A DNA stretch of 64,000 nt from Mangifera indica. Taxonomy: Eukaryota; Streptophyta; Magnoliopsida; Sapindales; Anacardiaceae. Location: assembly GCF_011075055.1 (NCBI RefSeq), contig NC_058152.1:5580001-5644000 (forward strand), read 5' to 3'. Positions 55,515-64,000 of this stretch are shown here, one piece after another (the first letter of the stretch is position 1; every line of letters starts with the position of its first letter). Under the pieces are notes generated by a model. The model was not told where the DNA came from. It saw nothing but the letters and a program-made list of their open reading frames with translations, and did no database searches. A program made the translations under genes and the position numbers.

Positions 55515-55640
55515 GTGTCACCTGTACTCCCGGTGACCTAGCCAAAATTTCATAATCAAATGTCACTTGTAATCCTGGTGACTCGACCAGAATTTCAAAA
55601 TCAGATGTCACTTGTAATCCCAATGATCTAGCTAGAATTC
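55515..55640. repeat. Tandem array of about 45 bp in the solo LTR
   Basis: Three copies start GTCAC at 55516, 55562 and 55606, each with TGTAATCCTGGTGA-like text and AGAATTTCA. Confidence 0.8.
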
Positions 55641-55869
55641 AGAAGTGTGGACAACAGAACAAATTATCCAACTGGACCAAGCTTATAGTTTCAAAGTTTA
55701 GAGTAGATATTTAGAGACTACAGGCAATGAGTCAAAACTGCATACATACAAAGTTTCATATCATAAATGCACCATAAGTAATTTTATTTTGGTTATTACC
55801 AAAGTAAATTTGTAAATTAATGGCTAAGTAAATAAAATTTGGGTAAAACAAAATGTGCATAGATATATT

Positions 55870-56405
55870 TTATAACTCGCAAAAGTCATTCCATATAAAC
55901 AAAACGAAATATCTATATTATATAACTTTCAAAAACACTTATACCTAAATAAAATATCACGAAAATATTTATGTAAATTTTTAGTTTAAAAGAAATGTTT
56001 ACGAAAATATATTATAATTTACAAAAATCTTTATATACACATAAAACGACATATTTATATAACCTACATAATATTTATATAAATCTTTTAGTTTAAAAGA
56101 AATGTTTACAAAAATATTTTTTCCCTTGATAAAAACATTTGTATATAAACAAAACAAAATATTTATATAACTTACGAAAACATTTATATATAAACAAAAC
56201 AAACTATTCATATAACTTACAAAAATATCTATATATACAAAAATGAAATATTTATATAACTTACAAATTTATATATAAACAAAACAAACTATTCATATAG
56301 CTCACAAAAACATTTATATATACATAAAACGAAATATTTATATAACTTATGAAAGCATTTATATATAAACAAAATGAAACATTTATATAAGTTACGAAAA
56401 CATTT
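55870..56405. repeat. Minisatellite of about 50 bp in the solo LTR
   Basis: Repeated variants of ACGAAAACATTTATATATAA followed by ACAAAACGAAATATTTATAT; roughly eight to ten degenerate units with a few longer spacers. Confidence 0.7.
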
Positions 56406-58239
56406 GTATGTTTGGGTTTAATAGAAAATGTGTATAAAAAATATTATATAGTTTACGAAAACCAAAATTTTCATATTTGATTATCATTTTCAAACATAAA
56501 ACATTTATATGCATAGAAAAAGAATAGTTTCTACTTACCTCGATTAAAAGCAAAGATCCACACAACTTCTATATGTTTCAGGCTACCATGCAAAACCTAC
56601 TCGGATTCTTAGACAAAATCAATGAATTCAACTTGTATCAACGACTCTTAGAAATCCCTTTTGATTCCATTGAAAAATCTCAATTCAAACCTGATTCCAC
56701 AAATTCTAAGGATACCCAAATGAACAACCCTAAACCCAACTAACACATGACTACACTGTACAACCTTTGTTGCATGAATTTTATAAATTTCTATACAAAT
56801 TGAAATATTACAAAACTTGGCAAGGAAAAAGAAGACACATAAATAGCTTACCAGAAAAATATTCAGCTTAAAAGGACATAAAACCTTCTCGAAAATTAAT
56901 TTCTTCCATAGCTAAAGAACACTGTTAACAGTTTTCAGGTTTGATAACTCAAGATTCCAGTAATTTTATAAAATTCTATATAAATCAAAAAATTACGAAA
57001 TTTTGCAAAAATAAACTTCACATATTGACGGTTTAAATAAAAAAAATATCAACCTAAAAATAATTTAAACAGCCAGGTAAAACACATTTCTTTAACAAAT
57101 CATTAACACTATTAAACATCTTTTGATTGGACACACAATTTTGTAACAATTTTAATAAATATCACATAATTTATGAAATTGTGAAAATTTTCAGAATTAA
57201 ACTAGTCATGCTAATTTATTTATAAAAAAATATTTAAGTAAAAAATAATTCAAAAATCTCTAAAAATTAAACTATTTTCATAAGTCACAGACTCTGTCAT
57301 AGAAATTTCAGATTTAACACTCAATCTTATAACAATTTTTATAAATCATATTTAATTAACATTATGAAAATTTCCATAATAGAACTAGACATACTAATTT
57401 ATATATAAAAAATATATTCAAATTGAAAATATTTAAGAAAACTATAAAAATACTAAAGTCTTTTATAGAGTACTAACTCTATAAAAATTTCTAGGTTTAA
57501 CCCCTTAAGATTCTAGCTAATTTTATGCCATTTTTATAACTTATAAAATCAAATAAAATTCATAAAATGGTTAATAATATTGTTAGCATTTTAAATGAAA
57601 TTTTCCAAAATTTTAAAATACTCTAAACTAGCAATTTAAATTCACATAGTATATAAGTAAACTATTGAAAATTCTAGACTTTTATAAAATTGAGTTAATA
57701 TGTAAAATAACATAGAATAAATTATATATGAAAAATTATTATTAACAAATATAAACATTCGAGGGTAACATAAATATTATCAATGAAACTCCAAAATAAT
57801 ATATATTTTCTTTTATTTATTTTACAAACTAATATACTACTATTATGGAACAAATAATATACAATGCAATCTAGGGCATATTCTACTTTACAATAACACA
57901 ATTGAATTGAAATTCTAAAAACACTATTCTAGTCAAAATGTTCCTTTTTGCTTTGGAAGAAAATATCCTCTCTCTCCCTTTTTTTCTCAACATAAACTTT
58001 AAAATAAAATCACACTTAATCTTTAATTTATTGACAATTAAAAAAAAATCCTTTCCATTTCTTTGGTAAGTTTGACCCCTATCTTTGCCTTTAACTAATA
58101 AAATGTTTTTTAAATTTAAACTTACCTTATCCCCTAAAAATTTAAATCTTATCCTAAAATAAGAATTATCCTATTTAAATAATACTAATGACAACAAAAA
58201 TAATAATAATAATGATTGAATTTTGAATATTACAAAAAA

Positions 58240-58485
58240 TCCCTTTAATTAAATCCTCTTTCTTAGGCTTTACAACTTTCTTGCTCCAATCCTAAGTCTC
58301 AACTTCACTGAACCTCATATTTCTTGCAACAACAACTTTCTTTATTTGCAAATCAAACACTATATGCTTTACTACTATTGCTATATCTTAAGAACACACC
58401 GGTTACAACTATTCCAACTTATCTCTTTTAGCCTCAGGTATATGAATGTAACACACATCCAAAAATTTTGAGATAAGATACTGAA
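58240..58485 (-). pseudogene. Copia integrase C-terminal and linker fragment
   Basis: The minus strand reads YIHIPEAKRDKLE, then VKHIVFDLQIKKVVVARNMR then FSEVETQDWSKKVVKPKKED, where the family has SRDVVFDE. It continues in frame across the solo LTR insertion to GIFPHEQDVTKAIVELESDS. A stop and a frame change are present. Confidence 0.85.
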
Positions 58486-58747
58486 AAAAAGAATACAACT
58501 TGTCATTATTTGAGTTGGGTTTATTATATTTTATTTAAAATGGAGTTATTTTTTGTCTTGTAAAATGATGTTGTTTTATCTTTTGTTAAAGAAAAAAATT
58601 AAAAAAAAGGTAATATATAATATGGATGTTTAATACGAATTTAATATAACAAACATATAAAATACGTGTTTTATACGTTTTAGGTTCAAAGATTTGACCA
58701 AATGTGTTTAAAATGACAAAATACGACAAACACGTATAATGCACTAA

Positions 58748-59479
58748 TGTAACAAAAAATTACTAATTAGGTTCAGAATCAACAATAAGTGACCAAAATA
58801 AACTAAAGACTTAAAGGACACCATTGATCAAGGGAGAACCACCACCAACTCTGGTCAAGAAAAGATAAAGGTTAAAACAAATGCAAGACTAAAATGAGCT
58901 TCAAATTCAATATCAAGTCTAAGATGTTTACAATGAAAATTGGATCCTTTTTATAGGTTTTAACAAAACATTATAATAATATAATTTGAATTAAAATTGA
59001 CATGACATAATCTTGATTTATAGTTGCCTTCCCAAAGAGGTAACAGACTATAAGCCACCAAATTTTGCAAACCTTGTCTTTGCCAAAGATGGAATGACTT
59101 GTAACCACCCTTTTGTCTCTTCATAAATGCTCTCATGTGTTTTGTTGACTTGATATTCGATCTTCAAAATTTAGATAACACTTTAATACAAAACACAGAG
59201 TACAACCAATAATTAAAAGTATGAAAATTATACAGAAAATTTTGAACCTTTTTTAGGTTGCCGAATTTGAGGATATTCTTCCCAAGTTGGTCAACTTCTT
59301 TAAACTTTACCTCCAAGTGGATCATCCTTTACCCATGTGATTATATTCTACCCTAAAGAGTGAATTGGGCTAGTGAAAAAGGATTGAGTCGAGTGAGCAA
59401 TGAGGGAATCACTTGGGATAATTGGATTATATTTGAATAAGGGATTGGATCATTGGTTTGAGTCTGTAAATCCACATCA
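58748..59479 (-). repeat. 3' LTR of a gypsy remnant
   Basis: On the minus strand the LTR begins TGATGTGGATTTACAGACTC at 59479, after the purine-rich AGGGAGGG, and may end TTTTTTGTTACA at 58748. The first 200 bases match the sequence at 63805-64000 in the opposite orientation. The lower end is inferred only from the TGTTACA motif. Confidence 0.6.
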
Positions 59480-60640
59480 CCCTCCCTAATTGATAAGGAT
59501 TTGTCTTCAAATATGGGAGGTTTTTATCCTTCTAGTAATGAGACAAGTGTCCTACATTGAAAGTGGCTGAGATTCCTCCCAATTCATCCAACAAAACCAC
59601 CATATAAGCATTGTTTGCAACTCTAACTACAACTTCAAATGGATTGTTGACTCTTGGTGATAATTTGCTCTTTCTTTTGGAAAGGAACCTTTCCTTCCTC
59701 AAATGCAACCATGCCAAATCCCTAGGCTGAAAATTTGAAGGCTTTCTATGCTTTTTGGCTTTCCTTTTGTACCTCTCATTTGTTTTTTCAATTTGACACT
59801 TGATTCTCTCATAAAAATTCTTCATTGACTCACCTTTCAATTGACATCCTTATGAATTTGTTAATCAAGAGGAAAAAAGGTTAGTTCAACAAAAGTAAGG
59901 AGATTAATTCCATAAACTATTGTAAAAAGGGAGTGGCTTGTTGTAGAACTTGGTGATCGGTTATAAGCAAATTTGACATAAACTAACTTCAAGTGTCAAT
60001 CCTTAAGATTTCTACTTATCATGGTCCTCAAGATTGTGCCCAATGTTCTGTTCGTCATCTCTGTGTGCCAATCGATTTGGGGGTAATAAGAAGTGTTATA
60101 CAAGAGTTTGGTGATTGGTTATAAGCAAATTTGACATGAACTAACTTCAAGTCTCAATCTTTAAGATTTCTACTCATCATGACCCTCAAGATTGTGCCCA
60201 ATGTTCTATTTGTCATCTCTGTGTGCCAATCAATTTGGGGGTAATAAGAAATGTTATACAAGAGTTTCATGCTAGGCTTTCTCCACAAAGTCTTTCTAAG
60301 GTGATTCAAAAAATTTGTGTTTTTATTAGATACAATTGTTCGAGGGACCCATGTAGCCTTACAATCTCCTTAAAGAACAAATTTGCCACCTTGTAAGCAT
60401 CATCCATTTTGTTGCATGGGATGAAATAGGTCATATTCGAAAACCTATCCACAACCACCGATAGAGAGTCTTTTCCTCATTGCCTCCTCAGAAGAGCAAT
60501 AATGAAATCCATGTTGAAATCCTCTGAAGGTTGATTCAAAATGGGCAAAGGTATGTAAGGACCCAATTTGAAGTGAGTTTTTACCCTTTGAAAAGTTCCA
60601 CATCAAGCAACAAGGTTTTGAACATCTCCTAACTTCTTAG
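59480..60640 (-). pseudogene. Gypsy integrase remnant
   Basis: Minus-strand text: VA-stop-CGTFQRVKTHFKLGPY (about 60610), [27 protein letters not shown] (about 60500) with [40 protein letters not shown] (normally HPQTDGQTE.VNRTLGTML), and the post-integrase segment RKPSNFQPRDLAWLHLRKER then FLSKRKSKLSPRVNNPFEVV (59840-59532), ending SATFNVGHLSHY. This order is that of a gypsy integrase and its C-terminal tail. Stops and a 158 bp tandem duplication disable it. RT is absent. Confidence 0.88.
59951..60266. repeat. 158 bp tandem duplication inside the integrase remnant
   Basis: TGGTGATCGGTTATAAGCAA at 59951 recurs as TGGTGATTGGTTATAAGCAA at 60109. The two units stay nearly identical through to about 60266. 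The period is not a multiple of three, so it breaks the frame. Confidence 0.9.
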
Positions 60641-61050
60641 AAGTGTTCCGTGAGTGCCAGAGGTCTTATGACTCTTAAAGATATTAACACTATGTTAAAA
60701 GCATGAAGGGATTAAAATAAGTAATAGAAAAATAGAAAAATTATTAAAATATTTATTAAATAAAATTTTATTACTATTTTTTACATAATTTTTTAATATT
60801 CTCTTACTTTTACAAAGTTTTTAAATATAATCAAAACTTCTCAAAACAAATTAAAGAGGTTGACCTATATCCTTTGCCTAGAAGCAATACAGGGAATTCA
60901 ACATATTTTTCTGTTTTCATGAAACAAAAATAGAAAAGAGCAGTTGGACATGATCTTCATGTTCCTAATACCAGAAAACAGGAAAAAACGGAAATAAGAG
61001 TGATAATTAGGGCCTAAATAATTAGAAATGAGACACACCATTCCATCAGG
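60641..61050. other. Spacer, nothing recognised
   Basis: AT-rich; no coding blocks that I can support. Confidence 0.35.
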
Positions 61051-62760
61051 TGGTGTACCTGGTTTGTGGATTGATGAATAATCTCTAGTAATTGAAATGT
61101 TTTTTAACCTAGTGTTGCACACACTGCATAAAAAAAAAGCAAGCAGTAAGGAAACTGGAAGTTATGTTGAAATTTATTTTGGATTTATACTGTCATTATA
61201 TCATTCCCATAATCTGAAACTTCAAAACTATGAAAAATAGAAAAATATTTGAGACATGTAAGGTTAGAACACCTCATAAGCTTAAAATATCTTGAAGTAA
61301 AAGGAAATAATGGAATAAATTGCTTAACAGATGCAGTACTACTTTTACTAGAACTCATGGAACCTGAAATTGATTTAATCAGAATCAATAGTTGAAGAAA
61401 AATTATAAGAAAGCCAACTTAATTCTAGTTGAATAATTCAAACTAGCTTATCATATAATACACAATCAGCAAATATTATAAACATTGCCCTAGTAGTTTT
61501 TATTGTAACCAAAGCGCTGGATCTCCAACTTTGCCATTTTGTGATGTTTGTGATCATTATATGAAATTTTTCTGTGTTTTATCCATCCCTTTTATCAAAT
61601 TACAATGAAATTATCACCATCTTGTGATCAGTTCATTACCAACCATCCAATAAATCTTGCAAATCACACACTGTTGTTTCATTTATGAAAAATTGAAGCT
61701 TTTTGCCAAAAAAATTTATTTTCTAAATTACTTGGAAAATTTACTCCCTAAAGTGTTTTTTGCATTATATATCCTCTTCATAGAAATTCATGCATGATAA
61801 TGAAAACAATCACTCTCTTTCTTATTCTTTCAACCATGACCAATATCATCTATCGTTTTATGGATTCTGAAGTTATAGGCAGATCAAAATGTCACAACAC
61901 ATGCAGATGCAGGCATATTGAGCATATGCATTTACCAGCACATACACACAAAACAAATATTACAATTAGAAGTGATCTGGTACTTTAGTTATTGACGTAC
62001 TGAAATGACACCTATTTACAACTAGAATAACTAGCACTTTATCAGTCTAACGAATATGGCCCAGTGACAGCCAAAATCACTAAACAAAATCCCAATGGAA
62101 AGGCACCATATACCTCCCGTTTTAAACACAATGCCACAATGCTATTAACTTGCTTTAAGTTACTGAAGACAATATCACATAATATACTATTTACCTTTCA
62201 AGGGGGGTTTGGTTCTTCCTCAACTGCATGCGAGAAAAATTTGATTGCCAAGCAAGGTTGTCAGGGTGCCAAGACAATGGTCTAATGGCCCCAACTTCGC
62301 CCTCTTAATTAACCTTGAAAGAGATTAGCAGATAATAGGAGTTTGAAATAAAGAACAACAAAGGCAATCCTTGGAGACAGGAATCATGAGAAACACATGA
62401 AGTGCGTTACCTCAGCTTGAAGAGATTTCATAAAGTTTTTCTCCAATTGTGATTGAATATCCAAACAAAACTGGTTGCTGTAGAATCAAATAATTGGACA
62501 TCACTGACACAAGTAACTTTATTTTCCAGTATAACTAATCGATAAAAATCTCAAGATTTTATAGTATTGAGAGAAAGAGAAAAGGTTCAAGTGAACTGTC
62601 ATCAAAACTAAATTTAAAGCATGAGAATTATGAAATAAAGAATGCATAGGATAAAAATCCGTGTCCCACTGAAAGTGAGAAGTACACTGCTGAATTCATA
62701 AATTAAACGACTCTTCTTTTTCTGTGGCACTTTTTGGTTTCTAGAAGGGCTAGACAAATT
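61050..62760 (-). CDS. Doubtful multi-exon gene or gene remnant, product unknown
   Basis: I do not recognise this locus. On the minus strand several short blocks look like exons with plausible GT-AG borders: 62478-62411 (acceptor TTCTACAG, donor GAG/GTAACG) encodes NQFCLDIQSQLEKNFMKSLQ then AE, coiled-coil-like; 62237-62195 (acceptor GCATGCAG, donor AAAG/GTAAAT) continues in phase as LRKNQTPLER; near 61352 a block starts SMSSSKSSTASVKQFIPLFP; near 61125-61060 (acceptor TTTTATGCAG, donor CCAG/GTACAC) encodes CNTRLKNISITRDYSSIHKP. A possible upstream exon at about 62760-62650 reads PSRNQKVPQKKKSRLIYEFS. The joins between the last blocks do not all keep phase and no start or stop is fixed, so this may be a pseudogene or chance. 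Confidence 0.25.
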
Positions 62761-62919
62761 ATAAGAATACCCTAATAGATTATTTAGATAGATTTTCAGT
62801 TGCCGTTGTATGCAACTAGCATAATTTCAATCCAAAAATTCTCTTTTGGGGAATAAGATCATAACTATATATGTTGAGGGTCCTACAAAGCATTGACTAG
62901 TAGAAGTATACGAAAAATA

Positions 62920-63665
62920 GTTCAAACCATAAAACCAGATCAAATTGATTCGAAAACTATGGTTTGGTTTAGAGAATTGTTCGGTTTGGATTTAAAATTT
63001 TTAAAAACAGTTTACATTTTGAGTTGTAGTTTGGGTGATATCTAAACTGAATTATATTGTAAACTATTTTTGTTTGGGTTGAAAATTTTTTTAAAAGCTG
63101 GCTTTCGTATTTTTAACTATGAGCCTTTATGAAAAACACTCTAACACAATTTGAAATTGAGATGAGATCACATTGTCGTTGTTTTTGAGCATAAGATATA
63201 TATTTACAGTTTTATAGATCTGAAGCTTTTTCATAGATTGAGACTCATGCAAATCTGAGGGGACTTTGTTCTATTTCTCACCATTCAAGGACAGCTTTGT
63301 TGGCTTGCCTAGGGCTCCAACGAGGGTAGGTTCGAGTTGAGCACTTTGGGCTCAATATGATAAATTTAGTTAGTGCTCATGATTCAAATATTGCATGCAT
63401 CACCTTGATAGTAGATGGTTCGCTTCATGCAACTAGTTTAAGAGGCATTTTGACCAAAATACATTTGCATACTTGGTCTCTTGTTTGTCCCAAATACACT
63501 TTTGTTGTACTTTATATAACTTAAGCAATAAGCCCAAACTATAATCCAACCAACAATTTTTTAGTCTGGTTTGGTTCAGTTTGAAGCACAAAATAGTTTG
63601 GTTTGGTTGAGATTTTGCTAAACCATTTTTTCAATATGGTTTGAAAAAATTTCCAAACTAAAGCG
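62920..63665. mobile_element. hAT-like MITE with GGTTTGG subterminal repeats
   Basis: The left end has CAAACCATAAAACCAGATC and CTATGGTTTGGTTTAGAG; the right end has CTGGTTTGGTTCAG, GTTTGGTTTGGTTGAG and ATATGGTTTGAAAAAATTT. Motif-dense ends of this kind are usual in non-autonomous hAT elements. The ends are approximate and no 8 bp flank was established. About 350 bp in the middle (63130-63500) have a more mixed base composition and no recognised coding content. Confidence 0.45.
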
Positions 63666-63804
63666 TGCTCATCCTTATTGACTGGTTACTAAGATCACAT
63701 ATATTTAATCTAATAAAAAAACTAAGAATGTATATAACTAAAAATAATACATGTTTGAAGTGGGCCAAGAGCCTACAAGGGAATAAAACTATACAAAAGA
63801 AAAC

Positions 63805-64000
63805 TGACGTGGATTCAAAAACCCAAATCAATGGTCCAATCCCTAATTCAAGTATAGTAAAATCAGCCCATCATTCACTCATTTCGTCAATTGACCCAAT
63901 CCTTATTCACTAGCCCAATTCACTCTTTAGAGTAAAATATAATCATGTGGATCAATGATGGTCTTCTTGTTGGTGAGGATCAAAGAAGTTGACCAACTTG
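63805..64000 (+). repeat. Start of a gypsy LTR running off the window
   Basis: TGACGTGGATTCAAAAACCC at 63805 and the text up to the window end match, inverted, the LTR at 59479-59276 (for example CTAGCCCAATTCACTCTTTA and GAAGTTGACCAACTTG). It is either the 5' LTR of another element or a solo LTR; the rest is outside the window. Confidence 0.75.

Larger units (their letters stand above)
54968..58234 (-). mobile_element. 3.27 kb solo LTR inserted in copia, with AAAAA target duplication
   Basis: Ends TGTAACACCCC (54968) and GAATATTACA (58234), forming TGTAA...TTACA. The flanks are AAAAA at 54963-54967 and 58235-58239. No second LTR copy, gag or pol lies inside, so it is best read as a solo LTR of a gypsy element in minus orientation (inferred from the GGGGTGTTACA end). 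Removing it restores a continuous copia reading frame. It contains three adjacent tandem arrays (55384-55640 and about 55870-56405) and otherwise AT-rich sequence. Confidence 0.8.
52110..58485 (-). mobile_element. Ty1/copia retrotransposon remnant, split by two later insertions
   Basis: On the minus strand: end of integrase and linker (58485-58240), reverse transcriptase and RNase H (54962-53280) and a 3' LTR remnant (about 52410-52110). Order and motifs are those of Ty1/copia. It is cut by a solo LTR (54968-58234) and by foldback copy E (52422-53234). Joining the sequence across the solo LTR, with one AAAAA removed, keeps the linker in one reading frame. The 5' part beyond 58485 is absent, and stops in several places show it is dead. 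Confidence 0.88.

Noticed and set aside
55384..56405. Possible CRISPR-like repeat array
   Set aside because: Repeats are contiguous degenerate minisatellites without spacers, in a plant LTR.

Overview
The window is nuclear DNA of a flowering plant, most likely a eudicot: GT-AG introns, AT-rich spacers, plant-type class III peroxidase, H3.3 and WEB-like genes, and heavily degraded LTR retrotransposons and DNA transposons. I cannot name the species. Only four genes look intact: histone H3.3 (10978-11673, +), a WEB-like coiled-coil protein (18107-19519, +), ribosomal protein eS6/RPS6 (31744-33785, +) and a class III peroxidase most like peroxidase 17 (34899-36348, -). They are ordinary, independently transcribed housekeeping or cell-wall genes. 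A PPR pseudogene (12540-13990) and a doubtful minus-strand multi-exon locus (about 61.0-62.8 kb) are the other gene-like stretches.

Layout: 1-3759 is a broken hAT transposase gene (-). 5207-6515 is a Ty3/gypsy pol remnant (-). 6931-8739 is a small non-autonomous LTR element (-) with a tRNA-iMet-type primer binding site. 9463-10189 is the first of five foldback elements. 10.3-14.0 kb holds H3.3 and the PPR pseudogene. 16109-16913 is a foldback element with a C tract and a mirrored G tract. 18.1-19.5 kb is the WEB-like gene. 20986-28210 is a whole but decayed Ty3/gypsy element with a GATTC target duplication. 28.8-30.9 kb is a second hAT (-). 31.6-36.4 kb is the RPS6 and peroxidase island. 36.9-39.8 kb has AT palindromes and two foldback elements. 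41263-43655 is a solo LTR. 46279-47000 is a MITE-like element. 47.4-49.6 kb is a third hAT (+). 52.1-58.5 kb is a Ty1/copia element (-) split by a foldback element and a 3.3 kb solo LTR. 58.7-60.6 kb is another gypsy remnant (-), whose LTR reappears inverted at the right edge of the window.

The most notable signal is a dispersed family of 0.6-1.0 kb foldback elements with long, diverged terminal inverted repeats. Three copies have exact 9-10 bp A/T-only or nearly A/T-only target duplications (AAATAGAAA, TAAATTAAA, TTTATTAAAA), the size made by Mutator-like transposases. No transposase of that type is visible here. The copia/solo-LTR/foldback nest gives a clear relative order of insertion. I see no CRISPR array, rRNA or tRNA gene, and no operon-like system.
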